A stretch of 49,740 nt of DNA from an uncultured Methylocystaceae bacterium (GTDB lineage: Bacteria > Pseudomonadota > Alphaproteobacteria > Rhizobiales > Beijerinckiaceae), in NCBI GenBank assembly GCA_903870245.1, contig CAIQCB010000022.1:1-49740 (forward strand), given 5' to 3'. The notes beneath the pieces were generated by a model. That model did not search any database, was not told where the DNA came from, and saw only the letters and a program-made list of their open reading frames with translations. The position numbers and the translations under genes are program-made. Numbering within the stretch: position 1 is the first letter of the stretch; each line of letters starts with the position of its first letter. This document shows positions 7,443 through 16,262 of this stretch, one piece after another.

Positions 7443-8990
7443 TCAATCATAACTGCGCTTGGGCCCGATCTCCTTGAGCTCCACCTGTATGTTTTTATCG
7501 CTGCCGGCTTTGACAAAATCATTGATCGTCTCAATGATGTCCCGATCGATGAATGACGCGCGAGAGCCATCGATAAACAGCGAGCTGTTTGCAGGAATAG
7601 TCCCCAGCAAACGACGCAGCGGCGCCTTGTGCAGGAAGGAGACGTCTTTCATCAATCTCAAGAGATAATTCCGGTCGTTTTGAGTGAGCGTAAAGGCTTT
7701 ATGGTAATTGTTTTTGAGAACGTAAATGAGGCCTATCGCCATGCCAATGGCCACTCCCCGGAGGGAGTCGAAGGCCAGCATCGACGCAATGGTAATAACA
7801 AACGGCAAAAACTGATCCCTGCCCTGCAGATATATCTCCTGATAAATTTCAGGCCTGTTGAGCTTGTAACCTGTCACGAGGAGAATCGCCGCCAGACATG
7901 AAAGCGGAATAAGATTTAGATACCTAACGAATAGCAGCGCGCTCAGAATGATGCATATTCCGTGAACAATGGAGGCAACCTTGGTCTTGCCGCCCGCGTT
8001 GATGTTGACGGATGTTCTGACAATCACGGCCGAGATGGGCAACCCGCCGATCAAACCGGAAATAATGTTGCCAAGCCCCTGCGCTTTCAGCTCTTGATCG
8101 GTTGGCGCAATTCTCCTGAAGGGATCGAGTTTGTCTGCGGCTTCTATGCTGAGCAATGTTTCAAGACTTGCGATGAGCGCAAGCGTGAGGCTTGTCGAAT
8201 ACACCTCGGGATTGCCGATCAGGCTAAAATCCGGCGTGATGATTTCGCCCCAGAGTTGCGTCGCGGAACCGAAAATCGGCAGGTTGACGAAATGTTCGGG
8301 CGAAATCGAAAGATAAGGGATATAGGCTCTTGTAAAAATCGCATAAAGCACTCCAAAAATCACCACGACGAGAGGCGCGGGAATGATGGAGATGCGACTG
8401 CGTGATTTGATCAGCCTTGTCTCCCACAAAATCATGATTGATAAGCAACATAAAGAGAGCAAAATCGCTCCCGGCGAGATCCAGTTAAACGCCTCCTCGA
8501 TAACCGATAATTCAGATCTGCCGCTTTCCTCAAGAAAAGAGAGATCGTCCTCCGCCGGCTTATCGTAGCCCAGCGCATGAGGGAGCTGTTTGAGCATCAG
8601 TAGCAGCCCGATTGCGGCGAGCATGCCCTTGATTACCGACGACGGGAAATATGCGCTGATCGTTCCTGCGCCAAGGAAACCAAGCAAAATTTGCAGGGCT
8701 CCCGCAATAATCACCGAAAGCAAAAGACCGCGATAACCGAAGCCGGCAATGGCGGCGGCTGCGACGACCGTGACTCCATTTGCTGGCCCGGAGACGCTCA
8801 ATTGGGATCCGCTGGCGAATGAAACGATAACGCCGCCGACAGCGCCTGCGATCAGTCCGGACAAGGGCGGCGCTCCGGAAGCCAGAGCAATGCCAAGGCA
8901 CAGCGGCATGGCCACGAGAAAAACGACAATACCGGCCAAAAAATCGGTCTTCCAGTGATGGAGATAGTAGCTGATCCTGTTCCCGGTCAT
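7443..8990 (-). CDS. SulP-family inorganic anion transporter with C-terminal STAS domain
   Basis: The 515-residue inner-membrane protein has 10-12 hydrophobic segments and begins TDFLAGIVVFLVAMPLCLGI, followed by GGVIVSFASGSQLSVSGPAN, the conserved SulP substrate-site region. LGNIISGLIGGLPISAVIVR is a second family hallmark. The C-terminal 60 residues (SSLFIDGSRASFIDRDIIET) form a short STAS domain. SulP members carry sulfate, bicarbonate or other anions; this sequence cannot tell which, and no carbonic anhydrase or sulfate reduction gene is adjacent. The ATG at 8990 has AAAGG 6 nt upstream; an ATG at 9005 is less well placed. Base composition is less GC-rich than in the flanking housekeeping genes, which suggests an acquired segment. 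Confidence 0.92.
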   Translation of the reverse strand: MTGNRISYYLHHWKTDFLAGIVVFLVAMPLCLGIALASGAPPLSGLIAGAVGGVIVSFASGSQLSVSGPANGVTVVAAAAIAGFGYRGLLLSVIIAGALQILLGFLGAGTISAYFPSSVIKGMLAAIGLLLMLKQLPHALGYDKPAEDDLSFLEESGRSELSVIEEAFNWISPGAILLSLCCLSIMILWETRLIKSRSRISIIPAPLVVVIFGVLYAIFTRAYIPYLSISPEHFVNLPIFGSATQLWGEIITPDFSLIGNPEVYSTSLTLALIASLETLLSIEAADKLDPFRRIAPTDQELKAQGLGNIISGLIGGLPISAVIVRTSVNINAGGKTKVASIVHGICIILSALLFVRYLNLIPLSCLAAILLVTGYKLNRPEIYQEIYLQGRDQFLPFVITIASMLAFDSLRGVAIGMAIGLIYVLKNNYHKAFTLTQNDRNYLLRLMKDVSFLHKAPLRRLLGTIPANSSLFIDGSRASFIDRDIIETINDFVKAGSDKNIQVELKEIGPKRSYD

Positions 8991-9097
8991 CTCTCGCCTT
9001 TCCATCTCCCGTAATGCTTGCTGCCCCTGCGAACATATATTGAGATTAATCCTGACAAGTAGATACCTTAAGTGAATTTCATATCTAAAATCTATAG

Positions 9098-9112
9098 GAG
9101 GATAATATCCTC
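9098..9112. promoter_or_regulatory. Perfect 15-bp palindrome in the SulP/phoX intergenic region
   Basis: GAGGATAATATCCTC is a perfect inverted repeat about one central base, sitting 108 bp upstream of the SulP start in an AT-rich divergent control region. It looks like a dimeric regulator's operator. The regulator is unknown. Confidence 0.5.
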
Positions 9113-9194
9113 ACAAAATGACGATTTCCGAAAGAATTCAGGCAAACAAGCCCGAGACCGGGACCATAATTGTTGCATTGGCCTTTAAACCCAG

Positions 9195-9212
9195 CCGTCA
9201 CAATAGTGTAAA
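9195..9212 (+). promoter_or_regulatory. Possible degenerate PHO box upstream of the small ORF and phoX
   Basis: CCGTCAC, a 4-nt spacer, then GTGTAAA resembles two PhoB half-sites (consensus close to CTGTCAT-N4-CTGTCAT). It is weaker than the box at 11154-11171 but correctly oriented towards the phosphate genes. Confidence 0.4.
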
Positions 9213-9262
9213 TGTTTTATGTTCTTAAGTCGTTTCAATAAGATATATTTTGTGGCGTCTTT

Positions 9263-9469
9263 ATGATCAGATCCCGATCCGCCCGCGATGTTCTCTCCGC
9301 TTCAGTCATCTTGATTTCCAGCGCAACGCTCTGTGTTCTGTTTCAGACAACCTCTCCAGAAATGGCGGCCAGCGATCCCGGACTGATGCTGTCAGGGATT
9401 TTGTCTTTCCTATCGATTGTTGTTTACTCCCTGGACTCTGTGATTTGCGCCTGCCGGCCGGATCAATGA
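9263..9469 (+). CDS. Possible small membrane protein (68 residues)
   Basis: The reading frame encodes two hydrophobic stretches (VLSASVILISSATLCVLF, about residues 10-27, and MLSGILSFLSIVVYSLDSVI, about 42-61) with a short polar link, a plausible two-helix membrane protein. No family is recognised and no clear ribosome binding site precedes the ATG. It lies between the weak PHO box and the PhoX-like gene, 39 nt before the latter, so it could belong to the same transcript. It may not be a real gene. Confidence 0.4.
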   Translation: MIRSRSARDVLSASVILISSATLCVLFQTTSPEMAASDPGLMLSGILSFLSIVVYSLDSVICACRPDQ

Positions 9470-9508
9470 GCCATAACGCCGCCGAAATTCAGATTTTAGC
9501 AGGCCAAG

Positions 9509-11146
9509 ATGAATAAATTCGCGTCAACTATCCGGAAAGCGGCATTTGCGCCCCATGCGCTGTGGTTGTTTTTCCTTGTCCTAATAAATCCCTGTGTTGC
9601 CGAAGAAACAGGGGATGCGCATTCTCAAGATCAATCCGAAGAGTCCCTGCCCGCAACGCCAGTGTCCGGGGAAAATGAGATCGCCCCCGTCCTGTCGTCT
9701 AAATTCAGGTTTTCATCCATTGTCGAGGGCTCTTTCGAACTGGAAAATCCCTCCGGCCGCATACGGACGTTCGGCAATCTTGCCGATGAGAACGATAAGA
9801 TCACCGGCGATGCGGGTAATACTTCTCCCGATCAAAATGTCTATCTAAAACTTGAGAAAAACCCGGGCGGCCCTGCACCGAGCTTCGATTATGGTCGTCA
9901 TTTCCTTTTCCAGGGCCATGAAATTCGTGGCGGTCTTGCCCATGTAACCAGAATTAATCTTGATGTGACCGACCCACGACATAAAATTACATTACTGACG
10001 CCCGTCGACCCTGCGACAGGCAAAACGAATTTTAACAATCTTGATGGGTCCACATACAATCCTCTTACGCGCAAGATCCTTTTTACGGAGGAGCTTGGAG
10101 AAGAACATAGCCATAATGGCGCTGGCCGCGTCATCGAACTAAACCCGGAGTGGCCATCTGCGGCGACGACCCTGGAAGCGCAACTGGGTTATGGCGGCTA
10201 TGAGGGTATTCACATTGACAACAAGGGAACCGTGTATCTGCAGGAAGATATCAAGGGAAGACCGGCGCAGAAATCCGCCGCCCGGATTGATGATCAGGAT
10301 GTCGCTCTCGACAAGTCTCTGCAACCTAACTCATTTGTCTATCGATACGTTCCAACCAATCCCGAGCGTCTTCAGGACGGCGGTAAAATGCAAGCGATGC
10401 AGGTTCAGATTGACGGATATCCACTCACCTTTAACGCAAGCGATCCTGACTCCGATATCATCGCCATTGCGCAAAAAAAACTACATACCCAAGGCTCTCG
10501 TTGGCCATTCAAATGGGTGACGATCCAGGAAGTTCCCGCGAACGCCACCCATTCGTATAATGCGACTGCTGCGGCGAAGGACTCCGGGGCGACGCCTTTC
10601 AAAAGACCCGAGAATATGGCGTGGCTGCCCGGTTCGGACTTCCGCACATTCTTCTTCAGCGCCACGGGCGACACCCAGATAGCGCCCGGTATGGTTCCTG
10701 AACTTGCCGCACGCGGCGTTTGGGGGGCGATATTCCGGGTCGATCAGGAACAGGGACGCCATGACGGATATGACGGTTATATTTCGCTCTTCATTCTAGG
10801 AGACGCAGAGCACGCCGGTTTCGACAACATGGTTTTTGCCGATGAAACCCATCTGCTGGTCGCAGAAGATCGCAATGATACGCTACATTCACAGCTGAAA
10901 TTTTACGACTCTGTCTGGAACTACGACATCGCTACGCGCCGGAGCTCTCGTTTGATCGCCCTCGGCGTCGATCGTTTCTGTTGTGGCCTGAAATCATCGG
11001 ATAATGAGCCAAGCGGACTGACTATATCCAATGGCTCGACCGAGAAGCGGGATATGATCGGAACTGTTGAAAACATGCGCAACGCCCGGTTTTTCATTAC
11101 CGTGCAGCATGGAAAAAACAGAGTTCTTGAGATTCTTCCGAAATGA
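9509..11146 (+). CDS. PhoX-like (DUF839) secreted phosphatase
   Basis: The 545-residue protein has a Sec-type signal peptide (hydrophobic residues 17-30, ending near NPCVAEE) and a long beta-propeller-type domain of the PhoX/DUF839 family. Family features include LFTEELGEEHSHNGAGRVIE (about residue 192), GYGGYEGIHIDNKGTVYLQE (about 227), KRPENMAWLPGSDFRTFFF (about 367) and GFDNMVFADETHLLVAEDRN (about 435), with the acidic residues that bind calcium in PhoX. Known PhoX enzymes are periplasmic calcium/iron-dependent alkaline phosphatases, usually exported by Tat; this one lacks a twin-arginine motif, so it is a divergent member and its activity is inferred. An orphan PstS-like gene with a PHO box follows 74 nt downstream, which supports a phosphate role. 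Confidence 0.8.
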   Translation: MNKFASTIRKAAFAPHALWLFFLVLINPCVAEETGDAHSQDQSEESLPATPVSGENEIAPVLSSKFRFSSIVEGSFELENPSGRIRTFGNLADENDKITGDAGNTSPDQNVYLKLEKNPGGPAPSFDYGRHFLFQGHEIRGGLAHVTRINLDVTDPRHKITLLTPVDPATGKTNFNNLDGSTYNPLTRKILFTEELGEEHSHNGAGRVIELNPEWPSAATTLEAQLGYGGYEGIHIDNKGTVYLQEDIKGRPAQKSAARIDDQDVALDKSLQPNSFVYRYVPTNPERLQDGGKMQAMQVQIDGYPLTFNASDPDSDIIAIAQKKLHTQGSRWPFKWVTIQEVPANATHSYNATAAAKDSGATPFKRPENMAWLPGSDFRTFFFSATGDTQIAPGMVPELAARGVWGAIFRVDQEQGRHDGYDGYISLFILGDAEHAGFDNMVFADETHLLVAEDRNDTLHSQLKFYDSVWNYDIATRRSSRLIALGVDRFCCGLKSSDNEPSGLTISNGSTEKRDMIGTVENMRNARFFITVQHGKNRVLEILPK

Positions 11147-11153
11147 GTTCAGC

Positions 11154-11171
11154 CTGTCATTTTTGTGTCAT
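11154..11171 (+). promoter_or_regulatory. PHO box (PhoB binding site) upstream of the PstS-like gene
   Basis: CTGTCAT-TTTT-GTGTCAT is two near-identical 7-bp half-sites at 11-bp spacing, an almost perfect match to the PhoB consensus. It ends 49 nt before the PstS-like start codon, right after the PhoX stop codon, so the PstS-like gene can be induced by phosphate starvation by itself. Confidence 0.85.
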
Positions 11172-11220
11172 CGAACCATCCCTAGGGTGAATGGCTCTCA
11201 TTCTCCGGGGAACTTGTGGC

Positions 11221-12198
11221 ATGAAAAGCCGAATATTCACCATTCTGGTTTTGGCGGCTGGTTTATTCGCGTCGCAAGCGAATTCGCTTGATCTCAACCT
11301 TCAGCCCTACAAAGTACGGGAAAATATTTCCGGCAAGCTCAAGTCCGTCGGATCAGATACGATGGCGCATGAGATGCAACTTTGGGTTGATGGATTTAAA
11401 CAGTATTATCCATCCGTCGAGATCGATATCGAGGCCAGGGGATCGAACACCGCTCCTTCCGCCCTTCTTTCCGGAGAGGCTCAACTGGGGCCCATGTCAA
11501 GACAAATGACCCCGGATGAAATGAACAGCTTCGTCGCCAGATATGGCTATAAGCCTACAGGCGTTCTGGTCGCTGTCGACGCGCTTGCCATTTACGTCAA
11601 CAAAAATAATCCGATCAATTGTCTGTCGATGGATCAGGTGGAGCGAATCTTCTCGGCCGATCCACGCAGCGAGGGCGGCGTCAGCGCGAGGACATGGGGT
11701 GATGTGGGCGCAACAGGGGAATGGGCGTCAAAGCCAATCGCTCTGCACAGTCGCAATTCGCTTTCCGGCACCTATAAATTTTTCCGGCTGAATGTTTTGG
11801 GCGGTCGTGATTTCAAGGACAACATCAAGTTGAATGAAGGCTCGGAAGGCGTGGTCTCCTCCGTCGGCATAGATCCCTACGCAATCGGCTACTCAGGCAT
11901 TGGTTATAAAACCTCCGAGGTGAAGGCTATTTCGATCAGGGGCGGCGCCACCTCAACCTGTCTGGAACCCAGTTTTGAGAATACCTACACGCACAAATAT
12001 CCCCTGGCCCGCGGCCTCTATGTCTACTTGCTGAAAAATCCCAAAGCTCCGCTCGATACGTTAAGCGGAGAGTTCGTCAAATATATCCTGTCCAGCGATG
12101 GCCAGGCTCAGGCGAAACATGGCGGCTATTATCCGATCACCCGCAACATCCGTGAGCACGAACTAACGCGGCTTGGACTTCTGGCCTCTGCGGAGTAA
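11221..12198 (+). CDS. PstS-like phosphate-binding periplasmic protein (orphan)
   Basis: The 325-residue protein has a Sec signal peptide (MKSRIFTILVLAAGLFASQA) and then a periplasmic-binding fold of the PstS type. Phosphate-contact features include KSVGSDTMAHEMQLWVDGFK, IEARGSNTAPSALLSGEAQL followed by GPMSRQM, and LHSRNSLSGTYKFFR. In canonical PstS these loops (SGS/GSGT and SR-x-SGT types) bind phosphate. The start at 11221 is chosen because the PHO box at 11154-11171 needs room for the promoter and the signal peptide begins there. No pstC, pstA or pstB is nearby, so it either serves a transporter encoded elsewhere or works as an independent phosphate-binding protein with the PhoX-like phosphatase. 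Confidence 0.88.
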   Translation: MKSRIFTILVLAAGLFASQANSLDLNLQPYKVRENISGKLKSVGSDTMAHEMQLWVDGFKQYYPSVEIDIEARGSNTAPSALLSGEAQLGPMSRQMTPDEMNSFVARYGYKPTGVLVAVDALAIYVNKNNPINCLSMDQVERIFSADPRSEGGVSARTWGDVGATGEWASKPIALHSRNSLSGTYKFFRLNVLGGRDFKDNIKLNEGSEGVVSSVGIDPYAIGYSGIGYKTSEVKAISIRGGATSTCLEPSFENTYTHKYPLARGLYVYLLKNPKAPLDTLSGEFVKYILSSDGQAQAKHGGYYPITRNIREHELTRLGLLASAE

Positions 12199-12216
12199 CG
12201 CCTCCGTCCGCTCGCA

Positions 12217-14568
12217 TTAATTCCCAAAACGGTTGTTCCGCGGAAACCCGCGAGGCGGCAGTCGACCGGCTTCGGCGCGGTGGCCGATCCATTCCGCCAG
12301 TTCCGCCTTGCCGACGGTGAACTGGCGTCCTGAGGCATCGGTCCAGCCAAGGCCATCCTTCAGCGTAAACACCCTGGCGTCTGCGACCCCGCCATCCTTG
12401 TAGCGTTGCATCCGCACGCCCTTGCCGCGCGCCATGCGCGGCGCCTCGTCGAGCGGGAAGACCAGCAGCTTGCGATTTTCGCCGACGATGGCGACGTGAT
12501 CGCCGTTCGACGCCCCGGCGACGATGGCGAGCTTCGCCGGCGACTCCACGGTCAATGCGGCGCGGCCCTTGCGCGTCGACGACAGTAAATCGTCTTGCGC
12601 AGCGACGAAGCCGCGACCGTCGTCGGCGATTAACAATAATTGCTCGCCGGGCGTATGCGGCAAAACCCGAACAAGGGTTTCCCCCTCGTCGATATCAGCG
12701 AACAGCCGCACTGGTTCGCCATGACCGCGTCCGCCGGGCAATTTACCCGCATCAAGCGTGTAGACCTTGCCATTGGTGGCGAATGCCAGAATTTTTGTCG
12801 TTGTCTGCGCGAAGAATGACGCGCCGAGCGCATCGTCGCCCTTGAAGGCGAGCGACGTCAAATCCTGCACATGGCCCTTGAGGGCGCGGATCCACCCCAT
12901 GCGCGAGACGACGACTGTGATTGGCTCACGCTCGATCATCGCCTCCGCCAAATCAAGATTAACGCTTTCCGGCGCATCCTCGAAAGTGGTGCGACGTTTG
13001 CCGGCCGCCGTTTGCGGTCCATAGGTTTTCTTGAGTTCGCGGATTTGCGTGGCGATCGTCTTCCATTGCCGATCTTCATCGGCGAGAAGATTGTCGATAT
13101 CGGCGCGCTCTTTACTCAATTCCTGCAATTCACGGCGCAGTTCCATTTCCTCAAGCTTCCGCAACGCGCGTAATCGCGTGTCGAGTATATAATCGACCTG
13201 CATGTCGGTGAGCTTGAAGGTTTTCTTCAGTTCGCCCTTGGCGTCATCCTCCTCGCGGATGATGCGGATCACCTCGTCGAGATTGAGGAAGACAATGACC
13301 ATCCCCTCAAGTTGCTCGATGCGCCGCACGATGGCTGCATGACGATGACGCGCCCGGCGTTGCAACACGACGCGACGATGATCAAGCCATTGGCGCAACG
13401 CCTCGTCTAGCGAAACGACGCGCGGCGTTACGCCATCGATCAGCACATTCATGTTCATTGCAAAACGCGTCTCAAGCTCAGAGAGCTTGAAGAGCGTCTC
13501 CATCAACAATGCCGGATCGATGGTCCTGGAACGCGGTTCGAAGACGATGCGGACGTCTTCGGCTGACTCATCCCGCACATCGGCGACGAGCGGCAGCTTG
13601 CGCTCGGAGATCAACTCGGCAAGCTTTTCAATCAGTCGCGATTTCTGAACGCCATAGGGAATTTCCGTAACGACGGCGACCCAGCCGCCGCGCGCCTGCT
13701 CTTCTATCGCCCAACGGGCGCGCACCCGGAAAGAGCCGCGCCCGGTGCGATAGGCCTCGGCGATATCCTCGCGACGGTCAACGATGATGCCGCCGGTCGG
13801 GAAATCAGGCCCCTGAACGAAGGTCATTAACTGATCGCTGGTGGCCTTGCGATGCGAAATCAAATAGAGCGCCGCATCACACAGTTCGGCGAGGTTGTGC
13901 GGCGGGATCGACGTCGCCATGCCGACCGCAATTCCCTGCGCCCCATTGGCGAGCAAATGCGGCAACGCCGCCGGCAACACGACTGGCTCTTTTTCCTCGC
14001 CGGAATAATTCGGAACGAAATCGATGGCGTCCTCATCGATTCCCTCCAGCAACAGACGGCTCACCGACGTCATTCGCGCTTCGGTGTAACGATAGGCGGC
14101 GGCGGAGTCGCCATCGACATTGCCGAAATTGCCCTGCCCGTCGACCAACGGATAGCGCGAGGAGAAATCCTGGGCGAGTCGCACCAGCGCGTCGTAGATC
14201 GCCTGATCGCCATGCGGGTGAAACGAGCCCATGACATCGCCGACGATCTTGGCGCATTTCTTGAACGGCGCTCCCGGATCGAGACGCAGAATATGCATGC
14301 CGTAAAGAATTCGCCGATGGACAGGCTTCAGCCCGTCGCGCGCGTCGGGCAAGGCGCGGCCCGTGATTGTCGACAAGGCGTAGCGAAGATAGCGCTCCTC
14401 AAGCGCATCGCGAAGATCGACCGGCGTCGGCGCAGTTTCCTCACCGAGGGTTTTACCGCTTGCCATTCCGCCGCCCTTGCCAACGCCCTTACCGCTGGCC
14501 TTGCCGCTGGCCGCGCCCTTGCCTTTTTGAACCATGCCGCCCGTTCCGTTCGTCGCATCGTTGCGCAT
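12217..14568 (-). CDS. parC: DNA topoisomerase IV subunit A
   Basis: The 783-residue protein is the cleavage subunit of topoisomerase IV, which unlinks daughter chromosomes using ATP through ParE. The core starts [20 protein letters not shown], followed by [11 protein letters not shown] and [20 protein letters not shown]. The active-site Tyr is in [10 protein letters not shown]. The coiled tower region ([20 protein letters not shown]) and a C-terminal propeller with four or more blades follow. A 40-residue N-terminal tail before the core is made almost only of Gly, Lys, Ala and Ser ([19 protein letters not shown]), a low-complexity extension unlike the compact start of most ParC proteins. The order parC-recO is conserved in related bacteria. 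Confidence 0.95.
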   Translation of the reverse strand: MRNDATNGTGGMVQKGKGAASGKASGKGVGKGGGMASGKTLGEETAPTPVDLRDALEERYLRYALSTITGRALPDARDGLKPVHRRILYGMHILRLDPGAPFKKCAKIVGDVMGSFHPHGDQAIYDALVRLAQDFSSRYPLVDGQGNFGNVDGDSAAAYRYTEARMTSVSRLLLEGIDEDAIDFVPNYSGEEKEPVVLPAALPHLLANGAQGIAVGMATSIPPHNLAELCDAALYLISHRKATSDQLMTFVQGPDFPTGGIIVDRREDIAEAYRTGRGSFRVRARWAIEEQARGGWVAVVTEIPYGVQKSRLIEKLAELISERKLPLVADVRDESAEDVRIVFEPRSRTIDPALLMETLFKLSELETRFAMNMNVLIDGVTPRVVSLDEALRQWLDHRRVVLQRRARHRHAAIVRRIEQLEGMVIVFLNLDEVIRIIREEDDAKGELKKTFKLTDMQVDYILDTRLRALRKLEEMELRRELQELSKERADIDNLLADEDRQWKTIATQIRELKKTYGPQTAAGKRRTTFEDAPESVNLDLAEAMIEREPITVVVSRMGWIRALKGHVQDLTSLAFKGDDALGASFFAQTTTKILAFATNGKVYTLDAGKLPGGRGHGEPVRLFADIDEGETLVRVLPHTPGEQLLLIADDGRGFVAAQDDLLSSTRKGRAALTVESPAKLAIVAGASNGDHVAIVGENRKLLVFPLDEAPRMARGKGVRMQRYKDGGVADARVFTLKDGLGWTDASGRQFTVGKAELAEWIGHRAEAGRLPPRGFPRNNRFGN

Positions 14569-14910
14569 GACATCTGCGCAAGAGCGTCATACCGTTCGAC
14601 GCGCCTTGGAAGATCTGCGCCACCGGTTTTGCAAGCCGTTGATTTATTGTAGTTTCATCATGAATCACGCAGCTTTTCATTTATCAAGCTCTATGGGTTT
14701 CCCGCCAGGCGCGCAAGTTTCACACGTAGCCTGCGCGCGTCGGGGCGCGTAGCCTGCGCGCGTCGGGGAAAGGGCGAGGTCCGGACGAAAAGCTGACGGG
14801 AGCGCTTGCGGCGCCGGTGACCTCTCCGGTAGAACCAGCCCCGAGAGAGGACGAGGCGCGCCGCGTCTATGGGCGGAACCGATATTTCCAACTTGGGACG
14901 ACACTCAGAC
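14569..14910. other. Intergenic region upstream of parC
   Basis: This 342-nt divergent spacer holds the presumed parC promoter on the minus strand and the 23-bp tandem duplication at 14725-14768. I see no gene in it. Confidence 0.5.
14725..14768. repeat. Tandem 23-bp duplication
   Basis: CGTAGCCTGCGCGCGTCGGGG occurs at 14725-14745 and again, identically, at 14748-14768, giving a direct repeat with a 23-bp period. The perfect identity suggests a recent slippage event or a repeated binding site. Confidence 0.85.
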
Positions 14911-15171
14911 ATGAAACTGTTCTGGCCAACATTTGCGTCATGCGCGGCCGCCGCGCTCATGACCGGCTCGGCGACAGCCGCCGTATCCCAACAACTCTCC
15001 GGCGCGTCGACTGGCAAACCGGCGACAGCGAGAACAGCGGCCGCCACGACAGCGCCGCAACTACCGCAAAATCCCTTGCAGGCGCTGTGCCGTGTAATTT
15101 TTGTCGATGTCGACGAAGGTTATGGCGTCACCAGCCAGGAAACGCGCACCATCTGCGACGAGCCGCGCTAA
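14911..15171 (+). CDS. Small exported protein of unknown function
   Basis: The 86-residue product has a signal-peptide-like start (MKLFWPTFASCAAAALMTGS followed by ATAA), an Ala/Thr/Pro-rich linker, and a C-terminal part CRVIFVDVDEGYGVTSQETR ending TICDEP with two cysteines that could form a disulfide in the periplasm. No family is recognised. It is flanked by parC (divergent) and recO (convergent) and appears to be transcribed alone. The ATG at 14911 is taken because the signal peptide starts there; the upstream in-frame GTG adds a non-hydrophobic segment. Confidence 0.6.
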   Translation: MKLFWPTFASCAAAALMTGSATAAVSQQLSGASTGKPATARTAAATTAPQLPQNPLQALCRVIFVDVDEGYGVTSQETRTICDEPR

Positions 15172-15219
15172 AGCGCTTTTCGCCGAAGCGGATACCGGGT
15201 CGGCGAAGGAAATCGCGAC

Positions 15220-15260
15220 AAAAAAAGACCATAGCCCCGGTCTGATTTAACCAGACCGGG
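15220..15260 (-). terminator. Terminator-like hairpin downstream of recO
   Basis: CCCGGTCTG (15236-15244) pairs with CAGACCGGG (15252-15260), loop of 7 nt. On the minus strand a run of seven T follows after 9 nt. It lies just after the recO stop codon and may act for both convergent genes. Confidence 0.6.
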
Positions 15261-15266
15261 AAAACT

Positions 15267-15983
15267 TCAGCTTCCCAGCGCTTCCAGAAAAAGCGCGCGG
15301 GCGGCAGGAAGCGATAGCCCCCGCGGCGCAAACACATTACGCGCAAGAAAATAACCGGTGAGGCGGAAAGCGCCGGAGATCTCTTCGGAGGAAGCGCCCA
15401 AGTCGGCGTTTTGCAAAAACGCCGGATAGGGCAGCAAGCGTTCCCGCCATGGCTCGCCGGCCAGACGCGTGACCGCGCGGCCGGATTTCGGCGAAACCCA
15501 GGCGAGATCGTCCATTGCGCCCGTCAACGCGCACACATCGAGATCGAGGCCAAATCCCAACGCGCTCAGCAACGCCAGTTCGAATCGCGCAAGAGCCATG
15601 GCGGCGTCGGCGCGCGTTGCGAAGCGTTCGACAATATCCTCCGCCAGTTCGAACAATTCTTCATGCGGATCGCGCTCCGGCAAAAGACGCAGCAGCGCTG
15701 CGAGCGTCGCAAGCCCGTTCAAGGCCGCGCCGTGATCGAGAAAACGCGCGGCGCGCGCTGACAGCGTTTCGACCGTAAAAGCTCCAAGATGATCCTCAAT
15801 ACGCGCACGCCATTGCGCCAGAACAAGATTGCCAGGCTGAAGCGCCGCCCGCATGGCGGAGGAGCGACCGCCGCGCACGAGACCAAGATGACGTCCGCGC
15901 TGGCGCGTCATTAATTCGAGAATAACGGCGGTTTCGCCATGCCGCCGGGCGCCGATGACAAGCCCTTCGTCGCGCCATTCCAT
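15267..15983 (-). CDS. recO: DNA repair protein RecO
   Basis: The 238-residue recombination mediator helps load RecA on SSB-coated single-stranded DNA in the RecFOR pathway. The N-terminal OB-fold is clear (MEWRDEGLVIGARRHGETAV, then LGLVRGGRSSAMRAALQPGN) and the helical domain follows with FELALLSALGFGLDLDVCAL. The zinc-finger cysteines of many RecO proteins are absent except for one Cys, as in other rhizobial relatives. Length is typical. It ends the era-side gene run and sits 12 nt after the DUF1737 gene on the same strand, so it is probably in one transcript with era and rnc. Confidence 0.95.
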   Translation of the reverse strand: MEWRDEGLVIGARRHGETAVILELMTRQRGRHLGLVRGGRSSAMRAALQPGNLVLAQWRARIEDHLGAFTVETLSARAARFLDHGAALNGLATLAALLRLLPERDPHEELFELAEDIVERFATRADAAMALARFELALLSALGFGLDLDVCALTGAMDDLAWVSPKSGRAVTRLAGEPWRERLLPYPAFLQNADLGASSEEISGAFRLTGYFLARNVFAPRGLSLPAARALFLEALGS

Positions 15984-15995
15984 AGCCGCGCCGCG

Positions 15996-16223
15996 TCAGG
16001 CTTCCGATAGTTTCATGTCTGGCGAATACTCAAGATCATCAACATCCTTGGTCACCGCCTGCCCGCAAATGACGCGCTTTTGTTCAGGATCGAAAGTTAG
16101 CGTCGGCGAACCGTAAAGCGCCCAACCCTTGCTCAGCGCTTCCGTGACGCGATGACAAAAACCCGCATCGTCCGGACCTGTCAGATAACGATAGACCGTC
16201 GTGACTTTACGTTTCTTCGACAT
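15996..16223 (-). CDS. DUF1737 domain small protein
   Basis: The 75-residue basic-start protein contains YRYLTGPDDAGFCHRVTEAL followed by SKGWALYGSPTLTFD, the signature of the DUF1737 family, whose function is not established. It has no signal peptide or membrane segment. It is inserted between era and recO on the same strand (39 nt after era, 12 nt before recO), so it is likely co-transcribed with them. The full-length match and its tight spacing make it a real gene. Confidence 0.85.
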   Translation of the reverse strand: MSKKRKVTTVYRYLTGPDDAGFCHRVTEALSKGWALYGSPTLTFDPEQKRVICGQAVTKDVDDLEYSPDMKLSEA

Positions 16224-16262
16224 GGTCCCCCTCCGTTAGCGAATCAGCGCGATCAGTCGATA

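Noticed and set aside
9118-9228. 36-codon frame starting MTISERIQANKPETG before the phosphate genes
   Set aside because: The AGGAGG sequence upstream is too far (16 nt) from the ATG and belongs to the palindrome; the frame also contains the weak PHO box, so it is probably non-coding.
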